From contig JADJGF010000003.1 in assembly GCA_016708125.1 (NCBI GenBank), positions 1-7,049 of the forward strand: a stretch of 7,049 bases of DNA, read 5' to 3'. The position numbers were made by a program, and so were the translations under genes. This document shows, one piece after another, positions 1 through 6,165 of this stretch. The notes under the pieces are model-generated. The model saw nothing but the letters and a program-made list of their open reading frames with translations. It was not told the origin of the DNA and did not search any database. This DNA is from Ignavibacteriota bacterium (lineage in GTDB: Bacteria; Bacteroidota; Ignavibacteria; Ignavibacteriales; Melioribacteraceae). Positions within the stretch are counted from its first letter, which is position 1, and every line of letters starts with the position of its first letter.

Positions 1-8
1 TAAAGTTG

Positions 9-26
9 AATTTGCGTAAGCAAATT
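9..26 (+). other. Short perfect hairpin at the left edge of the IscB element
   Basis: A 7-bp perfect stem (AATTTGC at 9-15 with GCAAATT at 20-26) closes on a GTAA, GNRA-type tetraloop. No T-tract follows it, so it is not a standard intrinsic terminator. It could be a transposon left-end hairpin of the IS200/IS605 type, or simply flanking phage structure. Seen: the pairing. Inferred: any role. Confidence 0.4.
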
Positions 27-50
27 AGACATTTACAAGACCATTTATGG

Positions 51-216
51 ATCTGAACAGGATATTTACTAAAGCGTCCACCTTCAAATGCCACTCCCAG
101 TTTGAAGCTCTGTTTGTGAAAGACATTTCATCTGCAATTAGGTAACGAAAGCAGATGGTGCTTTAGTAAGTCCAGGGGAGACTGATTCTTACTCCAGACC
201 AAGGAGAACTTTCAGT
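51..216 (+). ncRNA. Omega RNA (HEARO-type guide RNA scaffold) of IscB
   Basis: This is likely the RNA that IscB binds to be guided to its DNA target; in this family it is encoded immediately 5' of the iscB start. The sequence shows a long basal helix: 64-74 (ending ACTAAAG) pairs with 161-171 (CTTTAGTAAGT), one G-T wobble, and may continue after a CGTC bulge as CACC 79-82 with GGTG 157-160. Inside are two hairpins: TTCAAA 83-88 with TTTGAA 101-106, and CATCTGC 129-135 with GCAGATG 151-157. The loop CTCCC (94-98) is complementary to GGGAG (176-180), giving a 5-bp pseudoknot. A final hairpin (ACTGA 181-185 with TCAGT 212-216) reaches the iscB start codon. The guide should precede the basal helix, but its exact position cannot be fixed. 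The folding was done by eye; the identity rests on structure plus position beside iscB. Confidence 0.75.
201..206 (+). promoter_or_regulatory. Shine-Dalgarno AAGGAG for iscB, inside an omega RNA hairpin
   Basis: AAGGAG at 201-206 lies 8 nt before a GTG start at 215, which fixes the iscB start. Its GGAG (203-206) can pair with CTCC (192-195) inside the terminal hairpin of the leader RNA. The same CTCC can instead pair with GGAG at 177-180. The site may therefore be alternately hidden or exposed, which would couple RNA folding to IscB translation. The motif and pairings are seen; the switch is inference. Confidence 0.7.
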
Positions 217-1588
217 GATTATTTTTGTAAAAGATTCAAGAAACAGAGTGTTATCTCCAACTACAAAAGTAGATTGGATGAATAAGATGTTGAAAAAGAA
301 TAAAGCGAAATTAATTTGTCGAAAATTGATGTTGCTTCAATTGTCTTATCCAGTAACTTCAAAATCAAATGATGAATATGCTTATTTTATTGGAATTGAC
401 ACTGGATATTCAAATATAGGTTTCTGTGTATTAAAAGAGTCATCTTCAAAAGTATTATTGTTGTTTAAAGGTGAAGTAAAACTAAGAACAGCAGATATTA
501 CTAAATTGATGACTGAAAGAAAAATGTACAGAAATATCAGAAGAAAAAATCGCAGATGCAACTGTAAAATACGAAAATTTAGATTTCCAAGATGGAGAAA
601 TAGAAGTAAGAATAAGGAAAATCCGACTAGAAATTATTTATTAAATGCTCATTTGAATGTAATTAAATATTTATTTAAATATATAGAAGAAGAAAAATCA
701 ATTATTAATTTAGAATATGCAAAATTTGATACAAATTTACTATCTGGAAATGGAAATTTACCAGGAAAAGGAACTGCATCTGAAGTTAATTTAGTTTCTT
801 ATATTTTAAAAAGAGATAATTATACTTGTTTAAAGTGTAAGAATCAAAATATTCCTCTTCAAGTTCATCATATTAAATTTAGATCTGCTGGTGGAACTAA
901 TATTTCTTCAAATTTAGCTACTGTATGTGTATCTTGTCATAAGAAGATTCATTCTGGAAATTTGAATAACAATTTTAAATTAAATGAAGAGAATTTTAAA
1001 GCATCTGGAATGTTAAATTCGGTGATGCCAAAGATATATTTAAAATTAGCAGAAAAGTATTGCATATACAAATTCTTTGGATATGAAACTAAATTTGATA
1101 GAATTAAAAGAAAAATAGTCAAATCACATTCTAATGATGCTTTGATTTTAAGTATGTTTAATGTGAATTTTAAAAATAAACAAATATTAAATTTCAATTT
1201 AAATTTGAATTTAAATTCATATAGACGACATAATAGAGCAGCAACTAAAAGAATTGAAGATAGAAGATATTACTTTAAAAATAAATTTTCTATTGCTAAA
1301 AATAGAAGAAAAAGATGCAATCAAGAAGATGATGCTTTGATTGATATAAGAAGAATATATTTAGATGCAAAATTAAAAGTTAAATCTGGAAAGATTATTT
1401 ATAATTCAAGAACTAAAGATAAACCTTTTACTCCTGGAGATGTAATTTCTTTTAAATCAAAAGAAAATTACATTATAACTGGATTTAGTTCTACTCAAAG
1501 AAAAGCATTTTCTGATAAATATTCTTTTAAAATTAAAGAGGCATCTAATTTTAAAGTAAGAAGAAACAGCGGACTTACAATTTTGTAA
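215..1588 (+). CDS. iscB: IscB RNA-guided HNH/RuvC endonuclease
   Basis: IscB proteins, the ancestral relatives of Cas9, cut DNA matching the guide of an omega RNA. At 457 aa it is a normal full-length IscB. Domain order is complete: an N-terminal PLMP-like segment (about 1-47, with VLSPTTK); RuvC-I (FIGIDTGYS, Asp62); an arginine-rich bridge-helix region (about 100-131, RRKNRR); RuvC-II (NLEYAKFD, Glu167); an HNH domain (about 197-247) with zinc ligands C205, C208, C238, C241 and the catalytic VHH (H218/H219) and N233; RuvC-III (SHSNDA, His305 and Asp308); then a TAM-interacting-type C-terminus starting near YRRHNR (336-341). All nuclease residues are present, so both strands should be cut. 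The start is GTG, chosen because AAGGAG precedes it by 8 nt. An Asn/Leu-rich stretch (about 325-335) precedes the C-terminal domain. TnpB is excluded by the HNH insertion. Low-GC codon use resembles the neighbouring genes. Confidence 0.93.
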   Translation: MIIFVKDSRNRVLSPTTKVDWMNKMLKKNKAKLICRKLMLLQLSYPVTSKSNDEYAYFIGIDTGYSNIGFCVLKESSSKVLLLFKGEVKLRTADITKLMTERKMYRNIRRKNRRCNCKIRKFRFPRWRNRSKNKENPTRNYLLNAHLNVIKYLFKYIEEEKSIINLEYAKFDTNLLSGNGNLPGKGTASEVNLVSYILKRDNYTCLKCKNQNIPLQVHHIKFRSAGGTNISSNLATVCVSCHKKIHSGNLNNNFKLNEENFKASGMLNSVMPKIYLKLAEKYCIYKFFGYETKFDRIKRKIVKSHSNDALILSMFNVNFKNKQILNFNLNLNLNSYRRHNRAATKRIEDRRYYFKNKFSIAKNRRKRCNQEDDALIDIRRIYLDAKLKVKSGKIIYNSRTKDKPFTPGDVISFKSKENYIITGFSSTQRKAFSDKYSFKIKEASNFKVRRNSGLTIL

Positions 1589-1590
1589 TT

Positions 1591-1660
1591 GTCCAATTCC
1601 TCCCCGGCCTAAAGGCTTCCCATAATGAACTTCGTTCATTATGGCGGAGTCTCCTTGGAC
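1591..1660 (+). other. Folded right end of the IscB element (three-way junction)
   Basis: Starting 2 bases after the iscB stop codon, an outer stem (GTCCAA 1591-1596 with TTGGAC 1655-1660) encloses CTCC 1600-1603 with GGAG 1646-1649. Two arms project from it: a small GCC-TAAA-GGC hairpin (1607-1616) and a perfect 11-bp hairpin (CCATAATGAAC 1620-1630 with GTTCATTATGG 1634-1644, 3-nt loop). The core pattern AATTCCTCCCC...CTAAAGG...TCTCCTTGG resembles the right ends of IS605/ISC elements, where a subterminal hairpin is bound by TnpA. The 11-bp arm looks like an addition to the usual simple hairpin. It could also act as an RNA element; no T-tract follows, so it is not a classic terminator. Confidence 0.65.
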
Positions 1661-1668
1661 ACTAAAAG

Positions 1669-2013
1669 ATGATAGAACACGCAAAGGAATTCTTTCCCTG
1701 TCAAGATGCTATTGATAAATTAGACAGTTTTAAAACTATAGAAGAAATTTTAACTTGGGATAAAACCCCTTTCTGTTGCTATTGGTATGCTTATTATGTT
1801 GCTAATGGAAGAGTTCCAATATTAGAACCAATAATTTTAAAAAATTCAGGAGCAGCATATTGTTATGCCAAGTATGTCATTTGGGGAAGATGGCCTGAAG
1901 GTGAAAAAATAATTAAAAAATCAAGACAATGGGGGTATCAATATAAAGAATTTGCTTCAAAAGTAGATGCAGGACTAATTAAAAAACCAGATTATAAATT
2001 TAATTTCAACTAA
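1669..2013 (+). CDS. Phage-type protein with tandem 'YA-x-x-V-x-x-GRxPxxE' repeats (114 aa)
   Basis: Function unknown. The protein contains imperfect repeats of about 25 residues: unit 1 (about 34-59, CYWYAYYVANGRVP), unit 2 (about 60-84, AYCYAKYVIWGRWPEGE) and a degraded unit 3 (about 85-99, GYQYKEFASKV). An N-terminal segment, CQDAIDKLDSFKTIEEIL, precedes them. From memory, this alpha-helical repeat style occurs in hypothetical proteins of phages and mobile DNA, as in the family pattern YAxxVIxGRWPEAE. An in-frame TAA at 1663-1665 lies just upstream, so ATG 1669 is the earliest start. The ribosome binding site is weak (GGA at 1657-1659, inside the IscB right-end stem), which suggests the IscB insertion replaced the native 5' region. 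The stop codon overlaps the Shine-Dalgarno of the next gene, so the two are probably co-transcribed. Confidence 0.75.
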   Translation: MIEHAKEFFPCQDAIDKLDSFKTIEEILTWDKTPFCCYWYAYYVANGRVPILEPIILKNSGAAYCYAKYVIWGRWPEGEKIIKKSRQWGYQYKEFASKVDAGLIKKPDYKFNFN

Positions 2014-2023
2014 GGAATTTATC

Positions 2024-2233
2024 ATGGAACACTTTCAAAAACTAATAAGAATTTGGATATTGAGGGATATTTTTACTGGCGAAGAGATGATTTCACAAAC
2101 AAAAAAACCAGATGAAGATCAATTAAATACTGATGTGAAATTTAGAAACCACACCTGCTTTTGGTATCATGAGTACGATTTTGCTGCATCATTTAATAAT
2201 ATAATTAAATCATCAGATGGGTTAGCAGCTTAA
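2024..2233 (+). CDS. Small hypothetical protein (69 aa)
   Basis: I do not recognise this protein. It is supported by a good Shine-Dalgarno (AAGGA at 2012-2016, 7 nt before ATG 2024), by immediate coupling to the preceding gene (10-nt gap), and by ending just before a rho-independent terminator. The N-terminus (FQKLIRIWILRDIF) is amphipathic or hydrophobic but too short and charged for a convincing membrane segment. The middle is polar (about 20-40, TKKPDEDQLNTD) and the C-terminus aromatic (CFWYHEYDF). A truncated form of a larger protein cannot be excluded. Confidence 0.55.
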   Translation: MEHFQKLIRIWILRDIFTGEEMISQTKKPDEDQLNTDVKFRNHTCFWYHEYDFAASFNNIIKSSDGLAA

Positions 2234-2242
2234 ATTATCAAT

Positions 2243-2280
2243 CCCGCCGCCTAAGAAATTAGGTAGCGGGAATTTTTTTT
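2243..2280 (+). terminator. Rho-independent terminator between convergent transcription units
   Basis: A GC-rich stem (CCCGC 2243-2247 with GCGGG 2266-2270, continuing through one mismatch and a G-T wobble to CCTAA with TTAGG) closes on a GAAA tetraloop and is followed directly by AA and eight T residues (2273-2280). It ends the plus-strand iscB and small-ORF unit. On the minus strand the hairpin is followed by ATTGATAATTT rather than a T-run, so it would be at best a weak terminator for the RNAP operon, whose last stop codon is at 2290. Confidence 0.9.
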
Positions 2281-2289
2281 ACGAAATTT

Positions 2290-2847
2290 TTAAATTAAAC
2301 CACTTTCTGCTAATGATTTAATTTCTTCAGGAGAATATCCTAACTCTTTAAAGATAACTAAACTAGTAACTTTTAATTTACCACTAGCTTCTCTTTTACT
2401 ATCTTTTAATGCATTATCCATATTTTGTTTTACTAACTGTTCTGATAATTTTTCAAATGATTTATATACATCATTTAATTTATTATCAATAATACTTTCA
2501 ATATTATCTTTAGACATAAATTTACTATTAGAATTAGAAATATTCTCATTAATATTATCTAAATCATTAGAATATCCTGCTAATTCTTTTACTAATTTAG
2601 CAATTTTACTATTAAATTCTTTCTCTAAATTATCTTTAATTTCATTAAATTCTTTTTTTAATTCATTAAGTATTTCAGTAGAAATAGTTCTATATACTTC
2701 ATAAGGCATTTCGAAAAATGATCTATCATTAAAATATATTAGTTTATTATCAATATGGTATACTTTTCCAATATATTTACTATCATAAAAGTAACCATCA
2801 TCGCCTTTAGTATGACTAGGCATAATATGAAGTTTTTCAATTGTCAT
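2290..2847 (-). CDS. Helical / coiled-coil protein of unknown function, last gene of the RNAP operon
   Basis: I do not recognise this 185-aa protein. A short N-terminal domain (about 1-52: KLHIMPSH, a DGYFYDSKYIGKVYHID beta-rich stretch, FFEMPYEVYR) is followed by long charged helices with coiled-coil character (about 52-92 and 113-150). A conserved-looking tail, FKELGYSPEEIKSLAESGL, ends the protein and resembles small helix-turn segments of DNA- or protein-binding modules. The start codon overlaps the 3' end of the beta-prime C gene by 11 nt, indicating translational coupling; a weak GGA lies upstream. It does not resemble the C-terminal region of beta-prime. Its place in a polymerase operon makes an RNAP-associated factor possible, but an unrelated structural role is equally compatible. 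Confidence 0.8.
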   Translation of the reverse strand: MTIEKLHIMPSHTKGDDGYFYDSKYIGKVYHIDNKLIYFNDRSFFEMPYEVYRTISTEILNELKKEFNEIKDNLEKEFNSKIAKLVKELAGYSNDLDNINENISNSNSKFMSKDNIESIIDNKLNDVYKSFEKLSEQLVKQNMDNALKDSKREASGKLKVTSLVIFKELGYSPEEIKSLAESGLI

Positions 2848-3946
2848 TTACATTTTCCAAAATAGTTTTAGTGAAATCGACTTTATTAATATCTACTAAA
2901 CTAGAAGAATTTCTTAATTTCATAGCTGAATTAACACCGAGATCATTTACTATTCCACCAGAAACAATTCCTATTTTATTAGTGTTTAGTTCTTTCCATA
3001 AATCCCCATAACATATTTTACAAATCCCAATAGAAGATTTACAATAAATAGGAGATCTTAATAATATTAATTTATTTTCTAAAAATTTAGCATTTGCGAT
3101 ATTTTCAATTTCTCCAGATTCAGTATTTAAATAATATCTACCATTTAATTTACCAGTCATGCTTGGCAGTACTTTTAATTTTAAATATTTTTTAGTTCCA
3201 CAATCATTTTCATCTAATAAAATATTAGAATTAGCAAATACTACTTTTCTAGCTAAATATCCAGGTTCCTGACTAGCATTAGACTTATAATATTGTCCAT
3301 ATCTAGCTTCGGCGGCGGTTAGATAATATTCTTTTAAAGTTAATCCATCAGTTGCTAATCCATTAACAATTGGTTTTGATATATTACCTTCTAAATCCAC
3401 TACAGTTCCTTTAGCAATCATTAATGTAGCTAAAGTTAATGCTGTTGATTTATTACCATTACATCCAGAAAGAATAATATCATATAATCCAGAATTTCTT
3501 TTTCTTAAATATTCTAAATATTCTTTACTAATATCAACACTTCTTTTTAGAAATTCATCTGGAGGCAAATCAGCATTTAACATTTCTCTTTTTCTATCTA
3601 TAATAAATTTAGGTAGTTCAAAAGAAGAAATATCATAACTAGCTGGAATAAAAGTTGCCATTTTAAAACTTTCAGAATTTAATCTAGTTAATGCATCAGC
3701 TATAGTTTTTGGATCTGTATATTTAGCATATATTTTTTTAATTATTTTTTCCAATGAACCTTTATTAACTTCATAATCAATATATTCAAAATCATCTGGA
3801 AGCACTAAATTAAACCAAATTCTTCCTAAAGTTAATCTTTTAATTTTATTAGATGTTTTATCCGAAGAATAATCATATTTATCTGAAATATTAACTTCTT
3901 CTTTTTTTAATTCATCATATACCATTTCTAATTTATTTATTAGCAT
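2837..3946 (-). CDS. RNA polymerase beta-prime subunit, central/C-terminal fragment (split rpoC homologue)
   Basis: This is part of the catalytic large subunit of a multisubunit RNAP. From residue about 37, KRLTLGRIWFNLVLP aligns with the conserved TTVGR segment that follows the active site in E. coli beta-prime. The region LATDGLTLKEYYLTAAEAR...GYLARKVV (about 197-236) is the bridge-helix region. NDCGT supplies zinc ligand C249, and YCKSSIGICKICYGD supplies C302, C309 and C312, with the same 7- and 3-residue spacing as the E. coli second zinc site. NKIGIVSGG...AMKLR (about 324-345) aligns with the first trigger helix. There Arg of 'MRTFHIGG' is Lys and the catalytic His aligns with Asn. The protein ends at 369 aa, soon after, so trigger helix 2 and the rest of the C-terminus are absent. 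It overlaps the helicase gene by 7 nt and the next gene by 11 nt. Confidence 0.92.
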   Translation of the reverse strand: MLINKLEMVYDELKKEEVNISDKYDYSSDKTSNKIKRLTLGRIWFNLVLPDDFEYIDYEVNKGSLEKIIKKIYAKYTDPKTIADALTRLNSESFKMATFIPASYDISSFELPKFIIDRKREMLNADLPPDEFLKRSVDISKEYLEYLRKRNSGLYDIILSGCNGNKSTALTLATLMIAKGTVVDLEGNISKPIVNGLATDGLTLKEYYLTAAEARYGQYYKSNASQEPGYLARKVVFANSNILLDENDCGTKKYLKLKVLPSMTGKLNGRYYLNTESGEIENIANAKFLENKLILLRSPIYCKSSIGICKICYGDLWKELNTNKIGIVSGGIVNDLGVNSAMKLRNSSSLVDINKVDFTKTILENVNDN

Positions 3947-6165
3947 GTTTTCATTATCCGAAGTAATTCATCCAAAAATGGAACTTTCCCTATAACTTTC
4001 CACGCAACTTCATGTTTTGCTTTAATTAATTTTTCTACAGTATCTGCATCTTCTTGTCTGCAATAAACAAAACCATTTTGAAATTTCCCTCTACCGACAC
4101 GATTTATTATCTGTGTTAATGAAGATTGGTTTAATGGACCAAATCCACCATCATCAAATTTATTAATAGTTGGAATATATAAGTGTTTACAATCAACATT
4201 TGCACCAATACCTAATGCATCAGTAGAAATTAATAGATAAATTTTTCTTTTAGCAAATAATTTTTGAATAGTATCTTTATGCTGTTGATGCATAGCACCC
4301 ATCATTATTCCAATTCCAGATAATACTCCTTGATATAATAAATTATTATCATCTTTAATATCGGTTATTTCGTCTGGATCTTGTTGCAGATTATAATCTC
4401 TTTTATTTAATTCGCCAAGGTTAAAATATTTTAAAAATTCAATTTCATCTACATATTCTCCCATTTTATTTTGAAATGGACTTGGTAATTTTAATTTATT
4501 ATTCTTGTGCTTATTTAATTCTTTTGGAGTTAAATTAGAAGAATTATAATAATCTTTACTAATTATTGTTTTATTAGTTTCTCTATTAGCTATTCTTTCA
4601 ATATCGGATGCATAATTAACATCAGCAGATTTAATATATTCATTTCTAACTTGTATAAATGGAACATTTTTTTTAATTTCATTATCATAAAAATTTGATT
4701 GTGGGTGTTTTGGTAAGTCTTTTACCACATTTTTCAACATAGATATTAAACTTTGCTTGGCAAATTGTTTAGTAGAAAAAACTATCATAATACTATTTGA
4801 TTGGCGAGATCTAACAATATTTTTAATTAAGTCTTCTCTAGCTTTAACTGCATTTGATATTTCAGGAGAAGATAATGATTGTAATGGAATAACAGTTATT
4901 TTAGAACGATTACTAGTTCCGTCAGTTGGTAATCCTATTTTTTCTCCGGTATTTGGATGAACTCTATTTATATTTGGAACAAATTCAAATTCAACTTTTA
5001 ATATTGATTTAAAATTATCATTTAATATTGTTAATGATTCATCATTAACACTTCCAGTTAATAGATGAATTTTTGTTGAACTATGCCCTATTTCTTTAAT
5101 TATTTTGCATAGAGATTCAAATAACTTTCTACTATCCGTACTTAAAGTTTTATTAGAAGAAGAATCGGACTCTGGTTTTGGAATAAGTTCTTGAACTTCA
5201 TCAATTATTACATGTTCGAATTTATTTTTAATAACTCTTACATTAGTATTTATTAATGTTGGGTCTTTAACACATATAATAACAGGGACCATTTTATTTT
5301 TTAGAAATGGAAGTATCGAAATAGTTTTTGGACTAAATTCATGTTTTATTCCAGATTGATCTACAGATGATGTAACACACTCTTCAGCAAATGATAATAT
5401 GAATTTTTCTTTTTCAAATGGAGTCATTTCAGTATTATTTAATGCATTTTCAAAAACAGACTTTGCAGTTCTAGTTTCGGTAAGACTATTATTTACATTA
5501 CTTTGTAAGTCAGATAATGCAGCTAAAATTCCATATTCTGAATCTCTAATAAAATCATTAAATTTTATTTGTCCTGCCAATTGTCTAGTAGGAACAATAT
5601 AAAATATAGTAGGAAGTTCATTATTATCAGGATCAGCAAGAAATTTAACTAATTTTTCAAAAAAGTAAGCTTTAATTGGACGAGTTTTCCCGCCGCCAGG
5701 AGGTATAGAAATAATAGTATTTTTATTTCTATTTTTAAAAATTTCATAAATATCATGCTGCCAACTAGTTAATGGAACTCTATGTAAACTACTAGTTGAT
5801 TTATTAAAATCATAAGGATCAACTCTTGTAGGATTTTTATTTCCTAATATGCTTTCAGAATAACATCCACAAGAATTCCAACTATAAGTAACAGTACCAT
5901 TCATAACAATAGGATTACTAGCAATTGGACATAATTGATTTTTATCTACATTTAAACTACGACATCCTATTTTGCAATTTAATTCTGAATCTAAATTAAT
6001 ACATTTTCCATACATATTTAAATTATTAACTTCAATATCTCTATTAGTATTTGAAGATATTGCATACGGATTTGTATATGGATTTGCAGGTTCAACTACA
6101 GAATGATTTTGAAAATTACCAGGATTAGTTAATCCAAAAATTTCATAAAAAATATTTTTATTCAT
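3940..6165 (-). CDS. Superfamily 2 DExx-box helicase (Ski2/Suv3-like) encoded inside the split RNAP locus
   Basis: ATP-dependent nucleic acid helicase or translocase of 741 aa. Motifs in order: a Q-like WQHDIYE; Walker A PPGGGKT (155-161); Ia FYIVPTRQLAG; Walker B as DEVQ (322-325); III LTGS (369-372); IV MIVFSTKQ (about 460-467); V LISTDALGIGANVD (about 645-658); VI QIINRVGRG (685-693) with the arginine fingers. Motifs V and VI look like the Ski2/Suv3 branch. A 6-Cys cluster (C55, C64, C68, C79, C99, C101) precedes the helicase core and may bind zinc. ATG 6165 is preferred over ATG 6201 because it gives an 8-nt overlap with the upstream gene, like the other junctions here. The gene lies between the two beta-prime halves, suggesting a role in phage transcription; that is inference. 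Confidence 0.9.
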   Translation of the reverse strand: MNKNIFYEIFGLTNPGNFQNHSVVEPANPYTNPYAISSNTNRDIEVNNLNMYGKCINLDSELNCKIGCRSLNVDKNQLCPIASNPIVMNGTVTYSWNSCGCYSESILGNKNPTRVDPYDFNKSTSSLHRVPLTSWQHDIYEIFKNRNKNTIISIPPGGGKTRPIKAYFFEKLVKFLADPDNNELPTIFYIVPTRQLAGQIKFNDFIRDSEYGILAALSDLQSNVNNSLTETRTAKSVFENALNNTEMTPFEKEKFILSFAEECVTSSVDQSGIKHEFSPKTISILPFLKNKMVPVIICVKDPTLINTNVRVIKNKFEHVIIDEVQELIPKPESDSSSNKTLSTDSRKLFESLCKIIKEIGHSSTKIHLLTGSVNDESLTILNDNFKSILKVEFEFVPNINRVHPNTGEKIGLPTDGTSNRSKITVIPLQSLSSPEISNAVKAREDLIKNIVRSRQSNSIMIVFSTKQFAKQSLISMLKNVVKDLPKHPQSNFYDNEIKKNVPFIQVRNEYIKSADVNYASDIERIANRETNKTIISKDYYNSSNLTPKELNKHKNNKLKLPSPFQNKMGEYVDEIEFLKYFNLGELNKRDYNLQQDPDEITDIKDDNNLLYQGVLSGIGIMMGAMHQQHKDTIQKLFAKRKIYLLISTDALGIGANVDCKHLYIPTINKFDDGGFGPLNQSSLTQIINRVGRGKFQNGFVYCRQEDADTVEKLIKAKHEVAWKVIGKVPFLDELLRIMKTC

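Larger units (their letters stand above)
51..1660 (+). mobile_element. IscB-type (ISC / IS200-IS605-like) element without transposase
   Basis: The unit comprises a structured leader RNA, an IscB gene and a folded right end. That is the known layout of non-autonomous IscB elements, which are mobilised in trans by a TnpA Y1 transposase or are fixed in place. No transposase lies in the window. The left limit is uncertain: the guide segment should lie just 5' of the RNA scaffold, roughly within 25-55. The right limit is set by the GTCCAA/TTGGAC outer stem ending at 1660. Base composition of the coding part is as AT-rich as the neighbouring phage genes, which suggests long residence in AT-rich genomes, while the leader and right end are visibly richer in G+C. 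Confidence 0.65.

Noticed and set aside
9..26. Left-edge hairpin as a terminator of an upstream gene
   Set aside because: No T-tract follows the stem.
949..1197. Minus-strand ORF opposite iscB
   Set aside because: It lies within the HNH/RuvC-III coding region of a clear IscB and has no recognisable domain or ribosome site.
1457..1684. Minus-strand ORF across the IscB 3' end and right-end hairpins
   Set aside because: It runs through structured non-coding DNA and the iscB C-terminus; its composition reflects those, not a gene.
2243..2280. Bidirectional terminator serving the RNAP operon as well
   Set aside because: On the minus strand the hairpin is followed by ATTGATAATTT, not a T-run, so only plus-strand termination is well supported.
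4757..5602. Two plus-strand 67-aa ORFs (4757-4960, 5399-5602) inside the helicase
   Set aside because: They are antisense shadows of a well-supported helicase gene.
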